The notes: generated from the letters alone by a model not told the origin. A stretch of 12,784 bases of DNA from an uncultured Eubacteriales bacterium (GCA_900547975.1 URIX01000048.1:1-12784), one strand, 5' to 3'. Counted from the stretch's first letter, positions 1 through 6,290 are shown. A program made the numbers and translations.

Positions 1-130
1 GGCGGTATGGGCGCGACGCGTTAAACAACACATCCAGTGAATGTGTTGTAGCCAAAGCGAACGAGGCGGATTGCTTTACAAACGCCGAAGTCCAAACACG
101 TGAGGAAGGGGGAAAGTTCGGATTCAAATC
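1..130. other. Unassigned structured stretch at the left edge (possible dispersed repeat or RNA 3' part)
   Basis: No gene is recognised here. The stretch starts outside the window. It contains a perfect 9-bp hairpin (ACAACACAT at 25-33, ATGTGTTGT at 41-49, 7-nt loop). Two interleaved pairings follow: AAAGC 54-58 with GCTTT 73-77, and GGCG 65-68 with CGCC 83-86. That order is what an H-type pseudoknot would show. One reading frame on each strand stays open across it, but neither has a start with a ribosome binding site or any recognisable protein motif, so I do not call a CDS. It is followed directly by a strong terminator hairpin, which would suit the 3' part of a transcript entering from the left. 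A repeated intergenic element is the main alternative. Confidence 0.3.
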
Positions 131-157
131 AAAAAGCACGGCGACGCCGTGCTTTTT
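131..157. terminator. Bidirectional intrinsic terminator
   Basis: AAAAAGCACGGC and GCCGTGCTTTTT form a perfect 12-bp stem around a GAC loop, with an A run on the left and a T run on the right. It can stop plus-strand transcription from the left edge and minus-strand transcription from the thiN-like gene, whose stop codon lies about 110 nt away. Weaker inverted repeats (TTTCGAT/ATCGAAA near 197-219 and GTCC/GGAC near 220-235) lie between it and that stop codon. Confidence 0.8.
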
Positions 158-265
158 CATTAGAAAGGTTTTGAAAAACGATGAATTTTTTGTTTTCGAT
201 ATATATACAATCGAAACGTCCGTTTTATTGGACAAAATCAAAAGATTTTTAATTTTTTTGAAAAA

Positions 266-868
266 TTATCGTTTTATGTATCTGAACACGAATACGCCGC
301 CGCGTTTGACGTTGATGTGAATTTTTCCGCCGAGCGATACGTTGCTCAGTCCGCGCGAGTCGCAAGAGGTGAGGATAAGTTCGTCAAGAGGATATTCGAG
401 ATTCTTCGAGTCGCTCACAAGCGCGTTTTCGCCGTAGGGAAGTATGGATATGGTTTCGCCCTTTTGCGTTGGCATATCGAACTCGCCCTCGACATAGTAA
501 ATGTCCAAACCGTCTTCTTCGGCTTTTGCGCTCATACCGAGCGAGTGAGCAAGGCGCATAATCGCAAGGTTGCAAAGCACGTGGTCGACTCTGCCGCCCG
601 TTATGCCGTAAAACACGAGCGAGTCGGCGTTGTATACCTCTTTTGCGTAGTATACGGCAAGTTCGCCGTCGCTTGCGTCCTTGTGGGGATTATGCTCGAC
701 GAGCGGAATGTCGATGCCTTCGGGTTTTTCGAGCGAATCGAAATCACCGAGTATGACGTCGGGCGTCACCGTGCATACGTTGAAACCTCCGTCGCAACAT
801 ACGACTTTGTCGCCTTTGATTTTGCGCTTTATTTCGCTTCCGCAATTTAGAACGATTGATACTTGCAT
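266..868 (-). CDS. thiN: Thiamine pyrophosphokinase
   Basis: This cytosolic enzyme transfers pyrophosphate from ATP to thiamine to make thiamine diphosphate. The 200-residue length is usual for the family. Visible family motifs are CDGG (25-28), GDFDS (41-45), KDASDGELA (63-71, the acidic metal/ATP region), GGRVDH (91-96) and SRGLSN (171-176) in the C-terminal thiamine-binding domain. The start at 868 fits because family members open with the short strand seen here (MQVSIVLN) and no in-frame upstream ATG is needed. There is no Shine-Dalgarno sequence: a -10 element sits 6 nt before the ATG, so the mRNA is probably leaderless. In many Bacillota this gene follows rsgA and rpe, but here it stands alone, convergent with whatever lies to the left and divergent from the hydrolase. 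No TPP riboswitch is visible. The family assignment is firm and the symbol follows Bacillus usage. Confidence 0.92.
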   Translation of the reverse strand: MQVSIVLNCGSEIKRKIKGDKVVCCDGGFNVCTVTPDVILGDFDSLEKPEGIDIPLVEHNPHKDASDGELAVYYAKEVYNADSLVFYGITGGRVDHVLCNLAIMRLAHSLGMSAKAEEDGLDIYYVEGEFDMPTQKGETISILPYGENALVSDSKNLEYPLDELILTSCDSRGLSNVSLGGKIHINVKRGGVFVFRYIKR

Positions 869-874
869 AAAAAC

Positions 875-903
875 AGTGTAGCACTACGCAACGGTTTTTG
901 CAA
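875..903 (-). promoter_or_regulatory. thiN promoter, leaderless type
   Basis: On the minus strand TTGCAA (903-898), a 17-bp spacer ending in TGC, and TACACT (880-875) are followed by GTTTTT and the ATG at 868. The start of transcription would fall on or next to the start codon. Confidence 0.65.
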
Positions 904-933
904 TTTTTGTCGCTGTATTTTTCAAAACTGCTA

Positions 934-962
934 TTGAAAAAGTGCGTTTTATTGTATATAAT
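934..962 (+). promoter_or_regulatory. Promoter of the alpha/beta hydrolase gene
   Basis: TTGAAA (934-939) and TATAAT (957-962) are separated by 17 bp. This predicts a start near 969 and a leader of about 30 nt that includes the GAGGG ribosome binding site at 986-990. It is a conventional sigma-A layout, unlike the leaderless promoter of the divergent thiN gene 31 bp away. Confidence 0.75.
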
Positions 963-998
963 GTGCTTAATAAAACCTTGTTTTTGAGGGAAACGCAT

Positions 999-1925
999 AT
1001 GAGAGAGTTCAAACTCAAAAGTTTTGACAACACCGAGATTTATTGCAGGCTTTGGGACGACGTGCAAAATCCCAAAGGAGTCATTCAACTCGTGCACGGT
1101 ATGAGCGAGTACGCAGGCCGCTACGATGAGTTCGCGCGCTACCTCAACAAGAGAGGCTACATAGTGTTCGGCGACGACCACCGCGCACACGGACTCACCG
1201 AAACCGACCAAAACCGCGGCAAGCACCCCGGCAATATATTCAAAAAGACGCTCAATGACGAGTTGTTCTTCCGCGAGTGGCTCAAATCGCAATATGACTT
1301 GCCCGTGTTCCTGATGGGGCACAGTTACGGCAGTTTCCTCTCGCAAGCGTTTGCGCAAGAGGATACAGACGTAAAGGCAATCGCGCTCATCGGTTCGGGA
1401 CATATGAGAGATTTGTTCAACCTCGGCAAAATCGCTGTTGCGCCCATATTCCTCGTTGCGAGAAACTGGCGTCCGCGCATCGTCAACTGGGTGAGCGACA
1501 ACTTCCAGAAATTCAAAGGCGACGAGGGCAAATTGCAGTGGGCAAACAGCGTTCGCGCAAGACGCGAGGACGTGCTTGCCGACCCGCTCGCACACCAAAA
1601 TATGTCCGTCGGTTTCGACTTCTATATGATGAAGGAAACTTCAAAACTTTACAGCAAAAAGGCGCAGGCAAAACTCAATCCCGCAACCGCGATAGGAATC
1701 TTTTCGGGTGACGCGGACTCGGTCGGACAAATGGGCAAGGGCGTCAAAAAACTCGACAAGATGTACAGACAAAACGGAATTAACACCGAATTGCACCTTT
1801 ACCCCGGCGCAAGACACGAAGTGTTTTACGACTGGTGCGGCGAACAAATGCAAAAAGACGTTGCGGACTTCTTTGACAAATTCATCATCTACGAGCAAAC
1901 AAGCATAGACGATTTGTGCAAATAA
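999..1925 (+). CDS. Alpha/beta hydrolase, monoacylglycerol lipase / lysophospholipase type
   Basis: This is a probable serine esterase of the Hydrolase_4 (monoglyceride lipase-like) group, 308 residues. Visible elements are VHGMSEY (32-38, oxyanion-hole strand and loop), FGDDHRAHG (57-65, typical of the MGL group), the nucleophile elbow GHSYGS (107-112, Ser109), GDADSVG (237-243, acid probably Asp240) and GARHE (270-274, His272 or His273 region). The cap region lies between about 135 and 225. There is no signal peptide or membrane segment, so it is probably cytosolic. I chose the ATG at 999 because GAGGG lies 8 nt upstream and homology starts there; the upstream GTG at 942 overlaps the promoter. 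The peptidase gene follows in the same direction after a terminator-like hairpin. The actual substrate (monoglyceride, lysophospholipid or another ester) cannot be told from sequence. Confidence 0.88.
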   Translation: MREFKLKSFDNTEIYCRLWDDVQNPKGVIQLVHGMSEYAGRYDEFARYLNKRGYIVFGDDHRAHGLTETDQNRGKHPGNIFKKTLNDELFFREWLKSQYDLPVFLMGHSYGSFLSQAFAQEDTDVKAIALIGSGHMRDLFNLGKIAVAPIFLVARNWRPRIVNWVSDNFQKFKGDEGKLQWANSVRARREDVLADPLAHQNMSVGFDFYMMKETSKLYSKKAQAKLNPATAIGIFSGDADSVGQMGKGVKKLDKMYRQNGINTELHLYPGARHEVFYDWCGEQMQKDVADFFDKFIIYEQTSIDDLCK

Positions 1926-1936
1926 AAATATATCGC

Positions 1937-1973
1937 AAAAGTCCTGCTTTTTGAGGCGGACTTTTGTTTTTTT
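1937..1973 (+). terminator. Intrinsic terminator or attenuator between hydrolase and P1 peptidase
   Basis: AAAAGTCC (1937-1944) pairs with GGACTTTT (1958-1965), and GTTTTTTT follows. The T run ends immediately before the GAGGG ribosome binding site (1974-1978) of the next gene, and I see no separate promoter for that gene. Read-through would therefore be needed for peptidase expression unless a promoter lies inside the hydrolase gene. Confidence 0.7.
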
Positions 1974-1983
1974 GAGGGATAAA

Positions 1984-2955
1984 ATGAAAGTTTCTATACC
2001 TTCGGGATTTAAGATAGGACACTACGACGACGACTTCACGGGCGTGAGCGTCATACTTGCGCCGGACGGCGCGGTAGGCGGCGTGGATTGCAGAGGCGGC
2101 GCACCCGGCACGAGAGAAACCGACCTTTTGCACAACGAAAAAATGATGCAAAAGATAAACGCGGTAGTGCTGTCGGGCGGCTCGGCATACGGGCTTGCTT
2201 CAACCGTCGGCGTTATGGAATATCTCAAAGAGCAAGGCAAAGGCTATCGCACTATGGGCAAGATTATCCCCATAGTCTGCGGCGCGGTTTTGTACGACCT
2301 CAATCAAAAGGAATATCACTATCCGACGGCAGAATACGGACTTAAAGCGTGCCAAAACGCCGCAAAAACCCTTGATTTCGGCAATATCGGCGCAGGAAAG
2401 GGCGCAACCGTCGGCAAAATCAGAGGCTTGAAAAACGCTTGCAAAAGCGGCATCGGCGCGGCAACCGTCAAGGTGCTCGGCGTAACCGTGACGGCAATAG
2501 TTGCGGTCAACGCAATGGGCGACGTAGTTGACGAGACGGGCAAAATCATTGCAGGCGCAAAAGGGCGCAAGGGCGAGTTTATCGACACCGAAAAGTGCCT
2601 TGCAAGCGGCGATGCAATGAAACTTTTGCTTGGCACAAACACCACTATCGGTTGCGTAATCACCGACGCAAAACTTTCAAAAGTCGAGGCAAACTCGATT
2701 GCGAGCATATCCCACAACGGACTTGCAAGAGCAATCCGCCCCGTGCATACGATGTATGACGGTGACACGATGTTCTGTATGGCAAGCGGCAAACGCCCCG
2801 TCGTGAATCTTGCCATAATTCAATCCGCCGCAGTCGAAGCGACAAGACAAGCCATTGTCAACGCCGTGCGAGAAAGCGCAAACTATGACATAGTGTATGA
2901 AGCGGAATCGAAGACGGAACGCGAGCCGCAAGACAGAGTGACGTTGGCACAATGA
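1984..2955 (+). CDS. P1 family (S58, DmpA/BapA-like) aminopeptidase
   Basis: This protein of 323 residues belongs to the peptidase family that includes L-aminopeptidase D-Ala-esterase DmpA and the beta-peptidyl aminopeptidases, which cut themselves into two chains to expose an N-terminal nucleophile. Visible elements are GVSVILAP (20-27), CRGGAPGTRETDLL (36-49), VLSGGSAYGL (62-71), GATVGK (140-145), the presumed self-cleavage site GTNTTIG (217-223, Asn219-Thr220, so Thr220 would be the nucleophile), NGLARAIRPVHTMYDGD (245-261) and the C-terminal VEATRQAIVNAV region. Many characterised members use Ser at the nucleophile position; Thr with the preceding Asn is a family-consistent variant. The ATG at 1984 has GAGGG 5 nt upstream. 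The TGA stop lies within the first GATATC hairpin of the downstream repeat cluster. No signal peptide is seen. Its natural substrate is unknown. Confidence 0.9.
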   Translation: MKVSIPSGFKIGHYDDDFTGVSVILAPDGAVGGVDCRGGAPGTRETDLLHNEKMMQKINAVVLSGGSAYGLASTVGVMEYLKEQGKGYRTMGKIIPIVCGAVLYDLNQKEYHYPTAEYGLKACQNAAKTLDFGNIGAGKGATVGKIRGLKNACKSGIGAATVKVLGVTVTAIVAVNAMGDVVDETGKIIAGAKGRKGEFIDTEKCLASGDAMKLLLGTNTTIGCVITDAKLSKVEANSIASISHNGLARAIRPVHTMYDGDTMFCMASGKRPVVNLAIIQSAAVEATRQAIVNAVRESANYDIVYEAESKTEREPQDRVTLAQ

Positions 2956-3140
2956 TATCCACTGCGTGGATGATATCCTCGCACAACTCGGTTGAAATCC
3001 TCACATAAATCGGATGATATCCACACTGCGTGTGGGTTGCGGAAGATTTGAATATTCCATAATCCAAGCGAAGTTTGGATATCATCGTGCAATAACGCAC
3101 GATTTCACCACAAAGTGATATCATCGCCGCAGGCGATATC
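2952..3140. repeat. Cluster of short hairpins separated by GATATC / ATGATAT words
   Basis: At least six small inverted repeats lie almost end to end. They are ATCCA-CTGCG-TGGAT (2957-2971), CCACA-CTGCG-TGTGG (3021-3035), ATCCAA-N7-TTGGAT (3062-3080), ATCGTGC-AATAAC-GCACGAT (3084-3103), TCAC-N6-GTGA (3105-3118) and ATCGCC-GCA-GGCGAT (3123-3137). GATATC or ATGATAT words recur between them (about 2954, 2972, 3014, 3078, 3118 and 3135). The units differ in stem sequence but share this punctuation, and two share the same CTGCG loop. The cluster begins on the stop codon of the P1 peptidase gene and lies between it and the maturase gene. None has a U run, so they are not ordinary terminators. They may be a mobile or amplified hairpin repeat or mRNA-stabilising structures. 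Confidence 0.7.
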
Positions 3141-3236
3141 ATTTAGATGATGAAGGGGGAAGCTTCAAATAAAATACATCGAGGGCGGTTCGCCCGCACC
3201 CCCGAATAAAATATTCGCATAAAACAAACAAAACCT
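3141..3236 (+). promoter_or_regulatory. Leader of the radical SAM maturase gene
   Basis: This stretch contains three further hairpins: TGAAG/CTTCA (3151-3167), GGGCG-GTT-CGCCC (3183-3195) and a perfect CGAATA-AAA-TATTCG (3203-3217). A purine-rich run (AAAACAAACAAAACCT) then leads to the ATG at 3237. I see no Shine-Dalgarno sequence and no convincing -35/-10 pair. Confidence 0.4.
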
Positions 3237-4358
3237 ATGAACATCAGCATAATGCTCAAACCGGCGTCGTCAAATTGCAATTTGAGATGCAAATACTGTT
3301 TCTACAACTCGCTCTCAAGCCAACGCGAGATGCCTTCGCACGGTCTTATGAGCGAAAAAACCTTGCGCGCCACGCTCAAAAAGGCGTTTGATTTTGCAGG
3401 GAACGATAGGGTTATGCTGTCTTTTCAAGGCGGCGAGCCGTTGCTTGCAGGCAAGGACTTTTTCAGGAAATTGCACGAGATTATACGTCAGCTTAACGTC
3501 AATCGCGCACCCGTCAGCATAGGCATTCAAACAAACGGAACGCTTATCGACGACGAGTGGTGCTCAATCTTCAAACGCGGCGGCTATCTCGTCGGATTGA
3601 GCCTTGACGGCGACGAACTTGCCGACTCTTTACGCATTGACGCAAACGGCAATCAGACGTTTCATCGCGTTCTCGAAAGCGCGAAACTTATGCAAAAGTA
3701 TGGCGTGGATTTCAACATTCTCACCGTGCTTACAAAGCAAGTCGCAAACAGAATCGTGCCGATATACAACTTTTTCAAAAAGCAAAAATTTAAGCACTTG
3801 CAGTTTATCCCGATGTTGAAACCGTTGCGCCTCGACGAGTCGGGCAAGCCATCGTGCGTAAAAACTTACGGCGAGCCGTTCCCGAGCGATGACGAAAACT
3901 ATGTTATGTCGGGCGATGATTATTACGAGTTTTTGCAAAAATGCTTCTCGCTCTATCTCAAAGACTGTATGGACGGGAAGTATACTTCCGTAAGACAATT
4001 CGACAATTTCGTGCGACTTGCGCATTTTCAAAACTGCGAGCAATGCGGAATGGAAGGGCATTGTTGTCATCAGTTCGTCATCGAGGGCGACGGAGAAGTG
4101 TATCCTTGCGACTTCTATTGCCTCGATTGCTACGATATGGGCAACATAAACGACACGGACTTCTTTGCTTTGTCCAAGCACCCCTTAGCCGTCGAATTTA
4201 TCAAAGAAAGTATGGTTGTAGAGGAAAAGTGCAAGACGTGTAAGTACTTTGCGATGTGCAAAAACGGTTGCAAACGCGAGCGTATCGACATCGACAAATG
4301 CGAAGCGTACAAAAAGTTTTTCGCTTACGCCTTGCCGCATTTGCAACGAATAAGTTGA
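3237..4358 (+). CDS. Anaerobic sulfatase-maturase-type radical SAM/SPASM enzyme
   Basis: The family converts an active-site Cys or Ser of sulfatases to C-alpha-formylglycine without oxygen; some relatives modify other peptides. The protein is 373 residues, about the length of the Clostridium perfringens enzyme. The radical SAM cluster motif is C14-x3-C18-x2-C21 in KPASSNCNLRCKYCFY, and the SAM-binding GGEP is at 65-68. The C-terminal SPASM region has cysteines at 267, 270, 276, 277, 291, 295, 298, 332, 335, 341, 345 and 355, enough for two auxiliary [4Fe-4S] clusters. Asp292 in YPCDFY matches the catalytic Asp known in the C. perfringens enzyme. Cys267, Cys277, Cys295 and Cys298 look like extras. 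The start is fixed by the conserved N-terminus and an in-frame stop at 3207. No sulfatase is encoded here, so the partner must lie elsewhere. The family call is firm; the substrate is inferred. Confidence 0.88.
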   Translation: MNISIMLKPASSNCNLRCKYCFYNSLSSQREMPSHGLMSEKTLRATLKKAFDFAGNDRVMLSFQGGEPLLAGKDFFRKLHEIIRQLNVNRAPVSIGIQTNGTLIDDEWCSIFKRGGYLVGLSLDGDELADSLRIDANGNQTFHRVLESAKLMQKYGVDFNILTVLTKQVANRIVPIYNFFKKQKFKHLQFIPMLKPLRLDESGKPSCVKTYGEPFPSDDENYVMSGDDYYEFLQKCFSLYLKDCMDGKYTSVRQFDNFVRLAHFQNCEQCGMEGHCCHQFVIEGDGEVYPCDFYCLDCYDMGNINDTDFFALSKHPLAVEFIKESMVVEEKCKTCKYFAMCKNGCKRERIDIDKCEAYKKFFAYALPHLQRIS

Positions 4359-4454
4359 AAAAATAGGCGGGATAGGGCATAGTTTTTGAGATAAAAAGCA
4401 TAAAAAACCCCGCAAAAAAACCAATAAAAAATAACGAAAAACCATAAAAAAACG

Positions 4455-4490
4455 ATAAAAAAATACGCTCGGTTGACGAGCGTATTTTCG
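4455..4490. terminator. Bidirectional terminator between convergent genes
   Basis: AAAATACGCTCG (4460-4471) and CGAGCGTATTTT (4477-4488) form a perfect 12-bp stem with a GTTGA loop, with an A-rich left side and a T run on the right. It lies between the ends of the maturase gene (+) and the GtrA gene (-) and could serve both. The sequence between 4359 and 4455 is A-rich and holds nothing else I can identify. Confidence 0.8.
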
Positions 4491-4536
4491 TTGTAACGAT
4501 ATAAATTCTTGTAATATCGGTTTTATATAATGCCGA

Positions 4537-5319
4537 TTATTCTTTGTCGGAAGCGACTTCTTCCATTGCGGATTCGGTTGCGTTTTGGCAATCCGTGCAT
4601 TCGCAGCAAGCGCATTGTTCTTCGTTGCAAGCGGTTTCTTGGGCTGCTTTTTTCTTCTTTTCGCCCCAGTTGCGCATAACGAGGAATTTGTTGCCGAGGA
4701 AACTCATAACCAATGCGGTGATTCCGCCGACTGCCTGACCGGTGAGGTTGTAAATTTGATACAAGAACTCGGTTTGAGCAACGGGTTTGGCGCCCATGCA
4801 AGCGGTCATAATCGCGCTGCCGAGCAAGGTTTGAACGAATATAATCGTGACAGCCAAAATGACGTACATAATGCCCGAAATCACGATGTTGTTGGTGCAG
4901 TTGAATGTCTTTTTGCGGTTAAGCACGAACGTGAGCACCTGACCGACGATAGAACCTATCAAAAAGCCGATGAAGTCCGACGTGGTGGGGTAGCCGAAAA
5001 CGTCTTTCAACGCGCCGAGGTCGAAGCCGTAGAATCTTTGGGTAAGTACGCCGCCGCCGAGTTTGAGCAAAGCGGGAAGAACCAACGTTATGATAAGTTG
5101 CGAGCCGCCGCAGATGAAACTGAAGAGAGTGAAGACGACCATTTGGCGCACGTCTTCGTTGGACTTGATTTTGTCAACGAGTTTTTGGAGCCACGCGGGA
5201 AGTTTGACTTTTTTCTTTGCTTTGCCGTCGGTTGTTTCGGTCGTTTCCGTCGTTTGCTCGGTCACGACTTCTTGATTTTCGACGCTTTCGTTTGTTGCAT
5301 CGGTTTTGATTTCGTCCAT
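4537..5319 (-). CDS. GtrA-family membrane protein with a charged N-terminal arm and Cys-rich tail
   Basis: This is a 260-residue protein with four predicted membrane segments (about 60-82, 113-133, 145-170 and 190-212). NRKKTF (134-139) after the second segment is typical of GtrA proteins. The family is linked to flipping or handling lipid-linked sugars for cell-surface glycans, but most members are uncharacterised. The N-terminal 40 residues are Glu/Thr-rich and then Lys-rich. The C-terminus beyond about 220 is cytoplasmic-looking: KKKK followed by a cysteine cluster at 231, 236, 238, 239, 241 and 244, and an acidic end. That tail is not part of the usual GtrA domain, which is about 120-150 residues. 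The start at 5319 has AAGGAC 8 nt upstream; a longer frame to 5394 would run through the promoter. No glycosyltransferase gene is adjacent. Confidence 0.8.
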   Translation of the reverse strand: MDEIKTDATNESVENQEVVTEQTTETTETTDGKAKKKVKLPAWLQKLVDKIKSNEDVRQMVVFTLFSFICGGSQLIITLVLPALLKLGGGVLTQRFYGFDLGALKDVFGYPTTSDFIGFLIGSIVGQVLTFVLNRKKTFNCTNNIVISGIMYVILAVTIIFVQTLLGSAIMTACMGAKPVAQTEFLYQIYNLTGQAVGGITALVMSFLGNKFLVMRNWGEKKKKAAQETACNEEQCACCECTDCQNATESAMEEVASDKE

Positions 5320-5365
5320 AATTTTTCGTCCTTTTGTTAGGATTTTTATATCCTTAACAAACTGT

Positions 5366-5394
5366 ATTATATATAAATAAACAATGTTTGTCAA
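5366..5394 (-). promoter_or_regulatory. Consensus promoter of the GtrA-family gene
   Basis: On the minus strand a perfect TTGACA (5394-5389), a 17-bp spacer and a perfect TATAAT (5371-5366) are present. The -35 box overlaps the stop codon of the upstream rlmA gene. The leader of about 40 nt has a small hairpin (AGGAT/ATCCT, 5339-5354) just before the ribosome binding site at 5328-5333. High expression is expected from the promoter sequence. Confidence 0.85.
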
Positions 5395-6203
5395 CGACTT
5401 GTTTTTTCAAGTGTACAGAGGCAAAAATCGGCGGTTAGAGAGAGGTCGTTTTTTTGCTTTACGCACTCGACTTTGTCTTTGGGTGCGCGGTAGACGTACG
5501 GGGTCATCGTGAGCAAGTCGGAAATCTGTTTCGAGGATTCGAGATTGAAAGAATACGTGATTTCCTTTTTGCTCAAAAGGGAAAGAGTGCTGCTCGGCAA
5601 ATCCGTTTCCACCTTTCTCACGTCGTCGTAAAGCGCGCGGCGAAGTTCTATGAGGTGATTTTCGCAAGGGTACACCAAAACGAGAATGCCGCCGCTTTTG
5701 AGCACCCGCGCGTATTCGTCCATAGCGAAGGGCGAAAACACGCAAACCACGACGTCTGCAAACTCGTCCTTTACGGGAATATCGTATACGCTTGCAACCG
5801 CAACGTCCGCTTGTTTTGCGCGCTTTGCGCAAATTTTCACGGCGTTTTTCGATATATCGACCGCGGCGTAAACGTCGCTTTCGTTGCGCCGTGCTTCGAT
5901 TATGCGCGACAAATAGTAGCCCGTGCCTGCGCCTGCGTCCAAGAGGCTGATAGGGCGATTTGCAAATCGTGAATTAATCTCGCTTGCGATAGCGTCTGCC
6001 AAAGGCGCATAAAAGTCGCAATCGAGAAAATCTCTGCGCGCTCTCACCATTTCGGCGTTGTCGCCGGGGGCATTGGATTTTGGCGGAAGAAGATAAAAAT
6101 ATCCCTCTTTCGCGCAATCGAAAAGATGCCCGTTTGGGCAAACGGCGTCGCGTCCTTCTATAGCAAGAGGCTTTTTGCATACGGGGCATAAAAAGTTTGT
6201 CAT
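5391..6203 (-). CDS. rlmA: 23S rRNA (guanine-N1) methyltransferase, RlmA type
   Basis: A 270-residue SAM-dependent methyltransferase, close to the 269 residues of the E. coli enzyme. The N-terminal zinc finger has Cys6, Cys9, Cys22 and His26. The family signature FDCAKEGYFYLLPP (28-41) is followed by GDNAEMVRARRDFL (47-60) and the SAM-binding LLDAGAGTGYY (87-97). RlmA(I) methylates G745 and RlmA(II)/TlrB methylates G748 of 23S rRNA helix 35; which one this is cannot be decided by eye. The ATG at 6203 is fixed by the zinc-finger start typical of the family, and the longer open frame upstream runs through the neighbouring promoter and is not coding. A TATAAT lies 6 nt before the ATG, so the mRNA is probably leaderless. 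The gene is divergent from the U32 gene. Confidence 0.9.
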   Translation of the reverse strand: MTNFLCPVCKKPLAIEGRDAVCPNGHLFDCAKEGYFYLLPPKSNAPGDNAEMVRARRDFLDCDFYAPLADAIASEINSRFANRPISLLDAGAGTGYYLSRIIEARRNESDVYAAVDISKNAVKICAKRAKQADVAVASVYDIPVKDEFADVVVCVFSPFAMDEYARVLKSGGILVLVYPCENHLIELRRALYDDVRKVETDLPSSTLSLLSKKEITYSFNLESSKQISDLLTMTPYVYRAPKDKVECVKQKNDLSLTADFCLCTLEKTSR

Positions 6204-6209
6204 AAAAAG

Positions 6210-6237
6210 ATTATAGCACCAAATCCGAATTGCGCAA
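6210..6237 (-). promoter_or_regulatory. rlmA promoter, leaderless type
   Basis: On the minus strand TTGCGC (6237-6232), a 16-bp spacer ending in TGC, and TATAAT (6215-6210) are followed by CTTTTT and the ATG at 6203. There is no room for a ribosome binding site. Confidence 0.75.
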
Positions 6238-6254
6238 ACGATTTCAAAAGTCGA

Positions 6255-6284
6255 TTGCAAAGCAATACGCTTTTGTGCTATACT
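6255..6284 (+). promoter_or_regulatory. U32 gene promoter, leaderless type
   Basis: TTGCAA (6255-6260), an 18-bp spacer ending in TGC, and TATACT (6279-6284) are followed by CGAAGT and the ATG at 6291. It is back to back with the rlmA promoter in an 87-bp intergenic region. Confidence 0.75.
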
Positions 6285-6290
6285 CGAAGT

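Noticed and set aside
3..320. Open plus-strand frame from the left edge running through the terminator, and an open minus-strand frame over 1-130
   Set aside because: The plus frame reads through a strong terminator and into the antisense of thiN. Neither frame has a recognisable motif or start.
317..850. Long plus-strand open frame opposite thiN
   Set aside because: It mirrors the thiN coding sequence, has no ribosome binding site and shows no protein motif. It is an antisense shadow.
266..900. TPP riboswitch upstream of thiN
   Set aside because: The predicted transcript starts at the ATG, so there is no leader to hold a riboswitch, and no thi-box core is visible.
744..1598. Long minus-strand open frame across the thiN/hydrolase promoter region and into the hydrolase gene
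   Set aside because: It overlaps two well-supported genes and their divergent promoters, and its translation has no recognisable domain.
2952..3140. CRISPR array
   Set aside because: Units are not identical repeats with regular unique spacers. They are short stems with different arms, and no cas gene is nearby.
4585..5340. Plus-strand open frame opposite the GtrA gene
   Set aside because: Antisense shadow. The minus-strand frame has membrane segments, the NRKKTF motif, a ribosome binding site and a consensus promoter.
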